NCBI RefSeq assembly: GCF_047948215.1
Contig: NC_134463.1
Location: 99,476,657-99,540,656 of the forward strand
DNA: 64,000 bases
Reading direction: 5' to 3'
Source of the DNA: Lycorma delicatula
Taxonomy: Eukaryota > Arthropoda > Insecta > Hemiptera > Fulgoridae
Below, one piece after another: positions 25,668 to 37,632 of this stretch. The notes beneath the pieces are model-generated. The model saw nothing but the letters and a program-made list of their open reading frames with translations, was not told where the DNA came from and did no database searches. Each line of letters begins with the position of its first letter. The stretch's first letter is position 1. The translations under genes and the position numbers were made by a program.

Positions 25668-25726
25668 TGTAATTAAGGTCAATTTAAATAATATTTTATT
25701 ATGTTATTTATAATTAATATAAACCC

Positions 25727-26050
25727 AATAGGGTTTACTCTCTCTCTTTTTTCTGTTTAGCCTCCGGAACCACCGTATGATATTACTTCAGAGGATGAAT
25801 GAGGATGATATATACGTATGAATGTAAATGAAGTGTAGTTTTGTACAGTCTCAAGTCGACCGTTCTACAGATTTTTTTAATTGAAACCCAACCGCCAATG
25901 AACACCGGTATCCACTATGTTGTATTCAAATCCGTATAAGTAACTGCCTTTATCAGGATTTGAGCCTTAAAACTCTCGACTTCGAAATCAGCTGATTTGC
26001 GATGACAAGTTCACCACTAGATCGATCCGGTGAGTTAAATGGGGTTTACT
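25727..26050 (-). mobile_element. SINE-B copy with TSD
   Basis: SINE-B is a second tRNA-derived family named here. In minus-strand sense the head is near GGGTTGGTCTAGTGGTGAAC, then a CGTCTTCCCA arm, box B close to TCAAATCCTAGTAAAG, a body, and a tail ending GGAGGCTAAACAGGAAAA. Here the body is 25740-26036. The flanks are AATAGGGTTTACT (25727-25739) and AAATGGGGTTTACT (26037-26050), the same site with small changes. SINE-A follows directly. Confidence 0.88.
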
Positions 26051-26242
26051 TTCTTCTTTTTTTTTTTGTTTGTTTTACCTCTGGGTCCACACTCAAGCAA
26101 TTCAGTCCGCAGAGGATGAGATGAATGTTTTGGAGCGTGTGTGAAAAATGCCATGCCTGACCGGGATTCGAACCCAGGACCTCCGGGTGAAAGGCCGAGA
26201 CGCTACCACTCGCGCCACGGAGGCCGGCAAATGGGGTTTACT
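26037..26242 (-). mobile_element. SINE-A copy with 14-bp TSD, next to SINE-B
   Basis: The body is at 26051-26228, with a complete tRNA-like head on the minus strand (plus-strand CGAGACGCTACCACTCGCGC and GGAGGCCGG). The target site AAATGGGGTTTACT is exact at 26037-26050 and 26229-26242. The left copy is also the right-hand duplication of the neighbouring SINE-B. Well preserved, so probably young. Confidence 0.92.
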
Positions 26243-26689
26243 GCAAAACTTTATAATCACCTTCTTATTAGATTGAAATTAATTTTTTTTTTTTTACTTC
26301 ATTTTATTTAAATGATATTTGTTGTTTTTTTGTTTTTCGTATTAAAAAAACACGTTACGTGCATTTACATTTATTTTCACATATTACCTATTAACAATAT
26401 TCTTTCTGACTATTCATTTATAAAGTCAAAATTTACTTTAAAGGAATTTTTTTTCTTGTTTTTCAAATTTTTTAAGATTTATCTACAAAAAGGATTTGTA
26501 GTAATTGTAATTAAATACTTCTTTTAATTTTGATAGGTATTCAAATATTAATTTATTATAAGAAAATAGGTTGATACCCACGCCACTAATTGAATAACGA
26601 TATATTATTATTAATAATCATAATAATTGAAATTACTTAATAATGGGTAAGTTCTTCTTCTTCTTCCATCACGGTATAGGCGATTCACC

Positions 26690-27300
26690 TGTTCCGGTTT
26701 CGAAGGGTTACCAGCGCTTTCTTGGCCATCCCAAACTTCTTTTGCTCTTCGGTTGATAGTGTGTTATTTCCTTGGGGAACCTTTCGTCTACATTCCTATT
26801 AACATGGTCCTTCCATCTCTCCCTGTTCTCTACTATTGTGTTGTACAAGGGTAGAACATTTAACTCTCTTCTGATATCCTCGTTCCTAAAACGATCTTGT
26901 TTAGTGCACCCCTTTACCGAACGCAACTATCTCACTTCCGCTGCCTGAATTTTATTGAGCTGTCTCTTTTATAATACTCAACCTTCAGAGCCGTACAACA
27001 GAATAGGAACAGCCATCACTTTATAAAACTTCATTTGTGTCTCAATCGGCACCTTCCTGTGCAGTGCTCTTGTTCTACAAATGCCTTTAAATTTAGAAAT
27101 CTTCTTATCGCAATCTCTATCGTTATCGTAAGTAACATCACAACCTAGGTAATTAAAATGAGACACCTGTTCAGGAATCTTATCTCCTAGAACGATTTTT
27201 AATGTAACAGGAAACCTTCCCAGAAATGCCATGACTTTTGTCTTTGTCAAGGATATCTTCATATTATATTGAGAGCTTAAACCATTCAGATAGAACACAG
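26690..27300 (-). mobile_element. LINE reverse transcriptase C-terminal fragment
   Basis: On the minus strand, frame 27298-26978 reads LSSQYNMKISLTKTKVMAF, HFNYLGCDVTYDND and AVPILLYGSEG. Frame 26926-26708 continues with RFRNEDIRRELNV, RERWKDHVNR and GWPRKRW. Together these are the thumb and C-terminal region of an RTE-related LINE, broken by a frameshift at about 26930-26975. The active site is missing. The GC-rich block at 27300-27795 lies just upstream but does not read as the same protein. Confidence 0.8.
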
Positions 27301-27795
27301 CCTTTCCGGTTTATTTTCCTTTTGAAAGTTGTGAGTAATTCTTAATTTCCCTAAAGGCGATACCAACGCCTTGTAGGGTAGTACAGTGATGAGGCTGCCA
27401 TCTTAAAATCTCTGAACTTACTCTGGGATTAAAATTCGGAGTCCAACCTCCTAGGCTCCTGCGCCTTTCCCGCTGTTGGGAATTTCTTCCCAACCACCGT
27501 AGAAGCCGTTGACCATTGGAAACCTATTTCAAAAAGTAAGAAGGAAGATCGGAAAAAGGTGTAGGAAACCTGTTCACCTGGGAATACTACCCAGGTTGAT
27601 GGGTGGGAACGTCCATCTACTCCCTTAAAACCTACCCACTGTGGAACTGTCCCGGGGAGGGGCAGTTTTTGTTTCACGGTGACTATTTAATTTCGACTCT
27701 ACCCCCTGGCCCAAATCTTACAGAGCCAGTGAGCGTCTCTGATTCCCGTCCCCCGTCCTCCCGGCCTGCAGTTGTAAACAAGCTAGTAACGTAAC
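27300..27795. repeat. GC-rich block of unknown repeat origin
   Basis: This block of about 500 bases has clearly higher GC than its surroundings and C/G runs such as CCTCCCGGCC. It contains short minus-strand frames, the longest 82 codons, none with a motif I know. It sits between a LINE fragment and a copy of repeat X, so it is most likely untranslated or gag-proximal sequence of another retroelement. Confidence 0.4.
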
Positions 27796-28270
27796 GTAAC
27801 GCAAGAGTGGCGGGAGTACCAACATTTCTCCCTACGAATCGCAGAGCCTGAACAATGTCCCTTGCTGCTGAATGATTCTGTAATCGGGTGTGTTTCAAGG
27901 CTTTTTTTTAATGTCGGTTATAGGTTTTAGGTTTTATTTATGGACGGATTTGGTGATTGCGTTCTCATCCGTTTGGACCAGCGTTTTCAATTGATTACTG
28001 GGTCTGACCGTGGGAGATTAAGCTTTTTGAGCCTGGTGCTTCCGGTATGATTCCCCTTCATGTCGTCCGCTGAAGTCCTTTCGGTACTAGCACCTTATGG
28101 GCTAGCAGGAATACGCCAAAACTAGGCCCTAGTTGTTTGGAGGGAGCAATGCGCCCCCTACAAGCTAGCAGTGAACACCTCAAATTGCACTTCAGCGCAC
28201 AGCGTGTTCCAACCTGCAAACAGAGATCAAATAGAGTCGTTTGAGGGGAATCAGTAGCCCACAACTCTGC
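27796..28270 (+). repeat. Dispersed repeat X, copy 1
   Basis: This segment shares long stretches with 42743-43115. Shared marks, in order, are GCAAGAxTGGCGGGAG, TTTCTCCCTAC, CAGAGCCTG, GTCCCTTGCTGCTG, TTTATGGACG, GATTCCCCTTCA, TCCGCTGAAGTC, GGTAC and GGAGGGAG followed by ATGCGCCCC. A third, worn copy is at 34437-34640. No coding frame is shared, so it is probably a non-coding transposon segment or LINE UTR. Confidence 0.65.
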
Positions 28271-28612
28271 GTCCCAATATTTAATTTCTGTGAAAAAATA
28301 TTTTTATTCTGAAACATTAAGTTATGTTACAAAGACGTAAATTTTATCTTGTGTACATCGATAATAACTTTGATATGGAATTGAATGTTCCTTTTTTATT
28401 ATGTCGTAAAGGTAAGATATTATTTAAGTTGTTTACTTGCTTCATCGTTTATTGGTTAAATACGTATTTTTATCGATTCTAAATAACGATAATATTAATA
28501 ATTGTTCCTAGGTATAGAGTACTTGTTATATCCTTCGAGACATGTATGTTCAAAAATCAGTATCATACATGGGGTCTGAGTAAAATAAAATTCCATCAGA
28601 CATTCCGCATTC

Positions 28613-28762
28613 CGGCCTCCGTGGCGCGAGTGGTAGCGTCTCGGCCGTTCACCCGAATGTGTCCCGGGTTCGAATCCCGGTCAGGCATGGCATTTTCATA
28701 CACGCTACAAATCATTCATCTCATCCTCTGAAGCAATACTTAACTGCGGACCCGGAGGTTAA
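28613..28762 (+). mobile_element. SINE-A copy, well preserved
   Basis: The head GGCCTCCGTGGCGCGAGTGG carries box A, and box B reads GGGTTCGAATCCCGG at about 28667-28681. The body TCAGGCATGGCATTTTCATA and tail CTGCGGACCCGGAGGTTAAA complete it. It is the cleanest internal promoter of this family in the window. I could not fix an exact duplication at the ends. A tRNA gene is unlikely because the same extended body recurs in other copies. Confidence 0.88.
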
Positions 28763-29439
28763 AGATATTCTACAAACTTTTCGTCTATACAATTCGAACA
28801 GTGTACCTAATTCTCATCAGTAATGAATGTTAGTTTTGGAAATATTTTTTTACTATAAAACAACTAAATACACTTTTTTATACGTAACAATCGATCGAAT
28901 TGTATAAGAACGTCGTTTACGTAACCTAGATTATTAAGGTTAAATTGTACGGTAATTTAGTGTCTTAAGATAATTAATATCTCAATATTTTGACGGTAGA
29001 CAGTGGTAATTTTATCCTTTTAACGTGAAGTGACATTCTAAATATAGCTAGCTGTGTTGTTTCCTTGGATCCCAAGTCAGATTATTTTTTTTAATTGGAT
29101 CCTAACTATAAACGGTGGCTGGAAAACAAAACCGAGCAAACAGCAGCGTTACGTACGAAATAATAGGCCTGTTGAATTTTCATTCGAAAAGACAAATATT
29201 AAATCTTATTTCCGATGTAGCTAAAATAACCTAGATAGTGTGTTTCAACTTTTCGATTTCTTGTGTTAAATTTAAATAAAAATAGATTATTATTATTATT
29301 AATAATATTTATTTCGATTCCAAACAACGTCATTGTCCTTAATTAAAACCTATTAAACTTTAATTGAAGAGGTTTTAAAAAAAAATTCTTTTTCTACGAT
29401 TTCAAAATTTTACATTTTTACTTTTCCGTCTACATAACA

Positions 29440-30180
29440 GCTATTGCGAAGCAGTAGCTATATAGAAGGGAAAGTATGATGATCCGTCAACATTGGGCAT
29501 ATCTGGTTTTCACCGAATGTATGTTGTGGTTTACGTATGTATGTTGGCGTATAAATCGCCTTATATGTCCAGAACTACTGACCGATTTTCACCAAACTTG
29601 GCTATAATATGTCTATAGTAGGGGCATTGATGCTATTCAATTTTCAATTCAAAAGGTCAGTTGGTGGGGGTTACAGGGGGAAAACGAAATTGTCTCCAGA
29701 TTTTGCATAATTAAGTTTATATTCTATTTTTTATAATTTTATGAATAATATTAAAGTAAACACCATTTAAAAAAAACATTTTGTTAAATTTCACCCCCAC
29801 CCCTAAAAAGGGTTTTAATTTTGAAGATTTATAGAAGAATTTTGAAGAGTTGTACAAAGGCTGATTTTCATTGCATTAAAAAAAAAATATTTTTGTAAAT
29901 AGCTATGAAAAAACGCCTTTTGTGTAAACATTTTGTTCCTAAATTGCACCCTCACTCCAAAAAATAGTAATAATTTTGAAACGTTATAGAAGGCAGTTTA
30001 GTGGGTTTTCCGTTGCAGTTTTTTCGGTTATTATTTCGTTGGATACACAAATTTGTTCCCCCTCAAAATGGGGTCTTATCCAACCCCCCTCCCCCCTTAC
30101 ACATCCCACATCTCATTTAGTATTTGGACTACTTCTGCAGTTGTCTGCTATGTTGTGACGTCACAGGTGAGCAGTAGAAT
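29440..30180 (+). repeat. Dispersed repeat, unclassified
   Basis: Sequence such as GAACTACTGACCGATTTTCA, followed by CCAAACTTGGCTATAATATG, has the style of old interspersed repeats. The start GAAGGGAAAGTATGATGATC recalls the ends of repeat S. It includes a C-rich tract (30085-30110). No coding frame of note. Confidence 0.4.
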
Positions 30181-31319
30181 TCAATAAATGAATAATATAT
30201 AAAGTGTGAAAATCTATTTAAAATGGCTGCTAGTACCGCCACACCCGCGCAAATGAAATACGTTATGCGCACGCGCTTTAGTTATAATCATTGAATTAAA
30301 TAAACAAAAAATATTGTCTTTAAATAGAATGATAAATATTTTAAATTAAATTGTGTGTGTGAGCCATGACGGGAAATTCCTACAACTGTATAGTCAGTTT
30401 TATGAACTATTTTTTATTTCATTTTTTCTCTGCTATTTTGTTTTTTTTTTTAATTATAAATGTTAAAAATGAATTTGTAGTTTATGATAATCTAGTATAA
30501 TTAAGCGTGATATACCCTTGTTTGTGTTAGGGCATTATTTTAAATTGAGCTACAGCTGTGAGCAATGAAGTGCGGACGCACTCTTGATAGACCAATTTAT
30601 CTTCAGTCGTCAAGCGTACGTACCCATTCAAATCGTACTCATGTGAATAATATAAGTTTCATATGCGCTTGTGTTTTATTATTTTATTGAATTTAGTTAA
30701 TGTAAATCAAGTACATTCTTGTACTTAAATTATACTTGTAATTTTACCGGTAGTTTTATTAATTGTTAGAAAATATGAATAATTCTACATATCCATCTAT
30801 AGGTCTATTGTTTAATCTGAATACAGGTGTGTAGTTTTTTATTTATATTATCTTTGCCTTAAAGATTAATGCAGAAAAGATGATATTTAACTGTTATTTA
30901 TTAGTAGTCATGATTGTATTTTTTACAAGTCGCACAATGTCTTTTACGATAAGTTCGAAGATTAATAACTTGCATCATAAAAATAGTAAAAAAGTAAAGG
31001 GTGGTCTCACTTTATTCTCCGATCAAATTTCTGTGATCCTACGTTATCTTATTTTATTTACAAAATTTTCTTTCAAAAAAATGATGAAAAACTAGAAGAA
31101 AGTTTATTTTGGACTTTTTTGGACGGAAAGCATGAATTCTTTACAATCTAATTCGACTTTATTCGATTGATAAACGCTTGAATAATATTCCCTCTTAATT
31201 GCGTAATATCTAATCTTTAATTGTTATTTTAGTAATGAAGATGATTTTTTTATCATATTCCTGTAACTTCACATTTCAAAGGCCAGTATTCTTTTCCTTT
31301 TTACATGACTGCCCAAAAA

Positions 31320-31640
31320 GGAATGTAATGTGTATTTAGGATGTAAGTATGTATGTTCCACCGTAGCAGCTCAACGGCAGAACCGATTTAGATGTATGAC
31401 CTCGCGTTGGAATCCTTAAGTTACCGAGGATGTCATAGATTATGTAAATATATATATATATAGAGAGAAAAAAATTATTCTATATTTGCGTATAGTAATT
31501 GTATATCTTTTATACTATATAAAAAACTATAACCTGCATGCCTAACGCGCTCATTGAAAATCAAATGTAAATTCCATAATCGAATCCAGAAGTTTCCGAT
31601 TTTGACCGCTAGGAGGCGAACTCTATTTTACGTCAATGCA
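31320..31640 (+). repeat. Dispersed repeat, unclassified
   Basis: TCAACGGCAGAACCGATTTA plus CGAATCCAGAAGTTTCCGAT look like interspersed-repeat sequence around a TA run at 31448-31462. I saw no second copy in this window. Confidence 0.3.
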
Positions 31641-32879
31641 AGCAAATAAAATAAAAAAAGGCGGTTGCATAACACATAATTTTTTTGCTAATGTGTAAGT
31701 TGATATCGAAATAAACAGTGACGATATAAACGAAGAAATCTTGCAATCTTTCACCACGCAGCAAAATCAATACGTCGAATGAAATGAACAATGTCATTTC
31801 AAAGATATAAACAACGGGAAATTAGTAATACGTGACCATTTTAAACAAGGTAGCGATCGATTTGGAGCATAATCACGTGGTCGCCAGAGTACGGCAAATA
31901 CTGCGACCGCCATTGCACATTCGACTTTGAAGCCTCTTCCCGAACGGTCGTCATCAGAATTGGATTTCAGTTTTGCTACCTGGTGACAATTACTTCTTAC
32001 AGTACACTTGGTAGAAAGGCCATCTGAATACCAAAGAACTGTTGCCACGTATGACTGTCGGTGAACATATATTTGACATTCTCAACTACGTCATAAATGC
32101 TCATTTATAGATATTTTTTTAGTTTTTTTTTTTTTTTTGGTAGTAGAGTTTTTTAATTTTTAACAGATTTAAACCTTTTTTCCACATTTCACCGCTCCCA
32201 AAGCTTTAAACTGCAAACAAATATAATTAAAATCTTTTTTTCGATCCATATTTGATAATATAATTATTTTTTTGCATGTTATCACTCGTTTTGTTAGTTT
32301 CCTGTTGAATTTTACCTTACTTACTTCAGTTTTCGTAATTTACTCATATATAACAAACTCTTTCAATTTCTAATATATTGTAATTCCAGTATCTTAATAC
32401 GATATTCTTCATTAATCAATTACGTCTTACTTTTTTCTTTACTGATTTCTTTTAAAATTGAATTTCATAACTGATAATAAATTCATAGCGCATTCCAGAC
32501 CTCTTACTACTCATTTTTTATTTTTGCTAAAGAATAATGTAATTGGTGATTTTTAATATTTTTGTTTTTCTTTACTTTGATATTTAATCTATACTCAAAA
32601 GTTTTTTCAATCAATTTTTTACACTCTTAAAAACCTGAAACATTTTAATTCTTATTCTTTATTAATTTATTTTCTTAATACTAACAAATAAATGTAAGGT
32701 AATAGGTGTTGTCGGTATGTATTATTACCTGTACTGAAACCTTAAAAAAAAATTAAAGAAGAGAATAACGGTAAAAATTTGTGATATATCTATATATACA
32801 TGATTAGTAGTTCCCGGAAATAATTTTATTTTGACAGATTTCTTAAAGCAAAGTAATTAAATATTGCCTCCTATGCAGT

Positions 32880-32960
32880 AGGTTAATATATTTTAATCGT
32901 ATAAAGTTCTGGGTTACAATCCCGACCTGACTTGACTTTTTTCATACGATAAAAGATTTA
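32880..32960 (+). mobile_element. Possible SINE-A relic
   Basis: CTGGGTTACAATCCCGACCT followed by a TTTTTTCATAC tail resembles the box B and body of SINE-A. The head is barely recognisable. Weak. Confidence 0.35.
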
Positions 32961-33349
32961 TCTTTCATTAGTAACTGTACTTGATCGGTTAGCTTGTAGT
33001 TACCAAATACATATTATTGAAAAGTTAATATCAATCTTCGACTGATCGCTTTCAGAATGATGTAATTATGAATATGCAACATTCTTAAAAGTACTATGGC
33101 ACAACATATAAAATTTTATTTTACAGTCAACGTCATTTAAATTTATGTAGAATACAGTCACTCGTACGAATATATTGCTATCCTTTAGCGATTTTTAGAA
33201 GTTTAAGATATAGAGAAGAGGAAGAAACTGTAACTACTAACAAAACATAATTAAAAAAAAAAAAAAATATTTAAATTTTAAAAACCTAATTTCTTTAAAA
33301 AATAACAAAAAAAAAATTCGTAATAAAAATTAAAAAATAATTTTGTTTT

Positions 33350-33530
33350 CAAGAAAATTATTTTTAAAATGATTTTCTATTATGCGTGACTAAAAAGAAA
33401 AGCATGAGGCGCTCTCTAATTCTAAAGTAGTATTTGGAAACGCGCCCCCACACGATTTTATTTTTAATCATGCATAGCAGAAAATCACTTTAAAAGTTTT
33501 TTTTGGAAAAAAATTATTTTTCTTTACTTT
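33350..33530. repeat. Inverted repeat with GC-rich centre
   Basis: AAAATGATTTTCTATTATGC on the left pairs imperfectly with GCATAGCAGAAAATCACTTT on the right. The centre includes the GC-rich AACGCGCCCCC. AT-rich arms make the exact limits uncertain. Confidence 0.45.
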
Positions 33531-33545
33531 TCACAACTGGACCAG

Positions 33546-33806
33546 GAGGAGCATTAGACATTGATTTCTGAAAAATTCGTACCACTCTGTTACATGGCTT
33601 AATGATCTAAACCTTGAAAAGCAATGTTTCTAACAAAAAAGTTAGATGAATCTGATTACGGAAGGGGGAAAGGAGGGAAATTGAAAAAATGACCCGTTGA
33701 CCGTCAAAAATCGCGTATAGCTCGGCCGAAAATCACTAGAAAAAATTGTCGAACGAGAAATGTTAGGTAATCGCTTAACCTATAAATTGAAGCGTTGTAG
33801 AAAACA
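33546..33806 (+). repeat. Left arm of an inverted repeat pair
   Basis: About 260 bp that recur in inverse at 35977-36240. Shared strings in order are GAGCATTAGACAT, GAAAAATTxGTA, CTCTGT with ACATGG, GGAAAGGxxGGAAAxTGAAAA, and AACCTATAAATTGA with GTTGTAGA. It may be one family inserted twice, or the ends of a larger element. Confidence 0.7.
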
Positions 33807-34436
33807 AAGAGTACGTCCAATGCGTTCTGATATATGATTATAATACTCATTAATGCATATTTAATTGGTTTATAAACAATAATAGGTGTTCACATATATC
33901 TATTAATCGGTCTAAATGCTAATAGAAACAACACGACTGTTGCAGGCGGTATATAACGCCATGATTGAAAAAATGAATTATTTCACGAAGAATATTTACG
34001 TGTTTTTTTACTTTTACAGCTTATGTGAACGAGCTTCCTCGCTTTAAAAAAGAATCATCAATTTTCAATGTATAGAATCAGTGATATCAGTCACTGCGAT
34101 GGTTTGAAGCCCCGTGGTCACTTATTTGCGACCGCTTGGGAGCCGTGAAGCATACGACGCCGCACAACGCTAGTAATGCAAATTCGATTGCGCGGTCGGT
34201 TCGCTGTTTCTTTGATGATTTCGTACCAAAAATTTGAAACACATATCGAATTAATGTTAAGACATTCCTTAATCACCCCTCAAAATTTCAGTTCATAATG
34301 TTAATTAGCTTTGGAGATGTGAATTTTGCAATAAAAAACACATTACTGCAAATATCTCTGAAATTACTATATTGATTAACGTCTTTTAAAGTTAAAATTG
34401 AAGGTAAAAAAAGTACTTTTAGATGCATTTAATTTC

Positions 34437-34640
34437 ATGGAATGGAACGCAAGGGTAACGGTAGATTTATGCATCTCCCTACTATTCGCAGAGTGTGAAC
34501 AAAAGTCCCTTGCTATTGTGTCATTCTTTTATCGGGCGGGTAATTATTTATTTATTTGGCGATTATATTTAACATGTTTAATTTTTTATTTATGGGCGGA
34601 ATTGTTTATTGCGATCCGATTCTTTATTTGAATACATACA
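34437..34640 (+). repeat. Dispersed repeat X, copy 2 (short, diverged)
   Basis: It matches the first 200 bases or so of the copies at 27796 and 42743: TGGAACGCAAG, TCTCCCTACTATTCGCAGAG, GTCCCTTGCT, ATCGGGCGG and TTTATTTATGGGCGGA. It lies between the two inverted arms at 33546-33806 and 35977-36240. The 77-codon frame across it is accidental. Confidence 0.55.
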
Positions 34641-34954
34641 TTTTACGCCAAGATATTGTATTTTAGAATATTTAAAAATTTTATAACCAATAATAAAAAA
34701 AATTAAAATCACTTAAAAAAAAATTTTTTTTTTAAAGAAAAAATCACATTTTGCCTCTTTTAGTTAAACCCAAGTAGACACAAAATCCCAGAAAGTATGC
34801 TCCAAAGTTATGAACTGATTTTTTTTTGCAATATGTGCTATAATTTATTATTTTGCAATAATTAATTAACTTACATCATCCAGTTCGAAGGTAGTTTTTG
34901 GACAACATTTATTTTTCCTTAAAATTTGAAGTGTTCTGAAAATTAAAATAAAAA

Positions 34955-35170
34955 ATTGGATGTGGATACGACATGACTTCCTTGTACGCCTATTAAATTA
35001 TGTATACACATTTTTAAAAGTACATAAAATTCAATTTCACTAATAACTTCTGACTTTTTTCGTAATTTTTTTTAATTGTTATTATTGAATTATTATTTAT
35101 GGTAAGAAGTTTTTTTGACAATCAGAGGTTAATAATTATTAAATTAACAACATATTTCAATATATTAAAT
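34955..35170 (+). repeat. Repeat Y, copy 2
   Basis: Direct counterpart of 960-1195. It ends at a TA run (35177-35196), after which the RTE-like copy starts. Confidence 0.6.
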
Positions 35171-35194
35171 ATTTAAAATATATATATATATATA

Positions 35195-35958
35195 TATCAA
35201 TATATTTTAATTCGCAAGAACTATCGCATGAAAATAAACAAGAACAAAACAAAAGTAATGAAATGTAGTAGAAATAACAAAGATGGACCACTGAATGTGA
35301 AAGTAGGAGGAGAGAAGATTATGGAAGTAGAAGAATTTTGTTATTTGGGAGGTAGAATTACTAAAGATGGACGAAGCAGGAGCGATATAAAATGCCGAAT
35401 AGCACAAGCGAAACGAGCCTTCAGTAAATAATATAATTTGTTTACATCAAAAATTAATTTAAATGTCAGGAAAAGATTTTTGAAAGTGTATGTTTGGAGT
35501 GTCGCTTTATATGGAAGTGAAACTTGGACAATCGGAGTATCTGAAAAGAAAAGATTAGAAGCTTTTGAAATGCGGTACTATAGGAGAATGTTAAAAATCG
35601 GATGGGTGGATAAAGTGACAAATGAAGAGGTATTGCGACAAATAGATGAAGAAAGAAGCATTTGGAAAAATATAGTTAAAAGAAGAGACAGACTTACAGG
35701 CCACATACTAAGGCATCCTGGAATAGTCGCTTTAATATTGGAAGGACAGGTAGAAGGAAAAAATTGTGTAGGCAGGCCACGTTTGGAATTTGTAAAACAA
35801 ATTGTTAGGGATGTAGGATGTAGAGGGTATACTGAAATGAAACGACTAGCACTAGATAGGGAATCTTGGAGAGCTGTTAAGTATTTTTTTATACTTAGTT
35901 GCAAATCGATCAACTTCCTCTCGAACGCAGGGTAAAATATCAAATTTTTCCTATTGCA
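35195..35958 (+). mobile_element. RTE-like LINE, 5' truncated copy with a stop
   Basis: This is a second copy of the family at 5130-6212, in the opposite orientation. It begins inside the thumb region (RMKINKNKTKVMKCSRNN) directly after an AT-repeat tract and runs to the same 3' end (CTCGAACGCAGGGTAAAATA). The frame is open from 35228 to 35428. It is then broken by a TAA where the other copy has Lys (KRAFSK then stop), and is open again from 35438 to 35935. Motifs such as GHILRHPG and GRPRLEFVKQ are kept. No catalytic FADD is left, so it is dead. Confidence 0.9.
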
Positions 35959-35976
35959 GTGACCTAATTATGGAAT

Positions 35977-36240
35977 AGTTATCTACAACTTCTCAATTTA
36001 TAGGTTAATTGATTTACCTAAACATTTTTCCTCTGACATTTTTTCTAAAGTGATTTCTGGCCGAGTTATACGTGATTTTCACCAGTCACCGGGTAATTTT
36101 TTCAATTTTCCTTCCCTTTCAACCTGATTCATTTTACTTTTTTTGTGAGACGTTAATTTTCATCAGCTACATTAGAATGCCAAGTTACAGAGCGATACAA
36201 ATTTTTCGAATACTCGCCTGTTTTATGTCTAATGCTCGTA
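35977..36240 (-). repeat. Right arm of an inverted repeat pair
   Basis: Inverse counterpart of 33546-33806 (see that entry). It starts about 20 bases after the 3' end of the RTE-like copy at 35195-35958. The 2.17 kb between the arms contains repeat X, repeat Y and that LINE. Confidence 0.7.
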
Positions 36241-36289
36241 GCCTATAAGAAATATTTTTTTTTTAGGTAGATCTCATAAGAAAGCTACC

Positions 36290-36960
36290 TATTGTAATGG
36301 GTATCATGATTGGACTTCCGGAAATTTTCGACATATCTTAGCGTTTCACATCTTCCAGATCCCAAAACCACCGTCAGTTCAAAAGTTTATATATATATTT
36401 CACTTTCTTGTGGACACGATACCTGCCGTAATTTTGCGCCAGTCACTTTCAAATTGATACATAAAATATAATAACCCAAAATCTTGGTCGAGTACTTTAA
36501 TGAGAAAAATGGGACCATGGGAGTGGAAGTGGGGGGCTTTTTCGAAAAAAAAAAATATTCCTATACTTTCTTATTAAGTAAAACATCTAATTCCTAATAT
36601 TTTTTGGATGAGGGCCTAAAACTTATCTAGGTAAAGTTTTTTGATATCACCAACCATTAACTCAGCAGGGGGGAAAAATGGGGTTTCGAAGACAAAAATT
36701 CATATCTCCCTTAAGAAACACAGTAACGAATAGGTTAAAGTGGCCGTTAATCCTCTAAACATTAACTAAAACTTTTTTCTAAAACTATTTTTGATATGAC
36801 CAACCTTTACGGCAAGGGATGACCAAAGAATTGCTGGAATTGTAAGAAGATGAGGTTTGTCGTGTGCTAAACATGTGAAACTTTTTTCACATGCAACCAT
36901 TTTCGTATTGAGAAAATTTGAAGTTTTTCTTTAAGGTGGAAATCTTTTTTATCCCCTACT
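36290..36960 (+). repeat. Dispersed repeat, unclassified
   Basis: A mixed-composition block with a G-run (GTGGGGGG at about 36530) and phrases like AAATTCATATCTCCCTTAAG, with no open frame. It follows the right inverted arm and is probably old transposon sequence. Confidence 0.35.
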
Positions 36961-37632
36961 TAACACCGGTGAACTCTATCTCCGCCTGTCGAAAGGAATA
37001 TTCTGTTTTTGTTATTTATTTTTTAAGAAAAGCATGTTTTTAAAATTAGTTTTTTTTTTTAATTTTCTACTTTTTGATCATAATTAAATTAAATTGTTAT
37101 CAAATTTTACATTATAAATATATATATATAATACTTAGTTTTTTGAAATTATATTTGAACAAATAAATTCTCTTATGTTATAAAATTTCTTCGTGAAGCG
37201 TTAAATCTACCATTTTTATTTTTTTAATTGTTGTATTTAGACGGACAAGTAAGCGTTTACATTTAGGTTTTTTAAAGCGTTAGGTTGGAATATTTGAGGA
37301 AACGGTCGAACCATTGAAGTTAAAGAAAATCATGTAATAAAATGATTCATCAACAGTTCTTGCACTGCTGATATTTAAGGGAGTAGGAATAACATCTATA
37401 GGTAATGGTGGCCTGATATGACATAAAAGTAATGCCTTAAAATAACGGCGGTATTCAATAACAAAAAACAAACATATTCTTAACATACTAACAAAATTAA
37501 AAAGCGACGTAGATTTTGTTGCTTTCTTTAGCGAGCCAAATTATTCTGTATCACAAAGCCAAGCCCATAGAAATGAAATGAAATTAAATTTAATGAAATT
37601 AGCCTAATGAAATTCAGTCCTATATAGTCTTT
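36961..37632. other. AT-rich spacer with an unrecognised 68-codon frame
   Basis: The minus-strand frame at 37486-37280 includes CHIRPPLPIDVIPTPLNIS, which does not look low-complexity, but I know no family and no splice context decides it. Confidence 0.4.

Noticed and set aside
28613..28690. A functional tRNA gene
   Set aside because: Boxes A and B are good, but the same sequence with the same extra body and tail recurs at several sites with target duplications, so it is a SINE.
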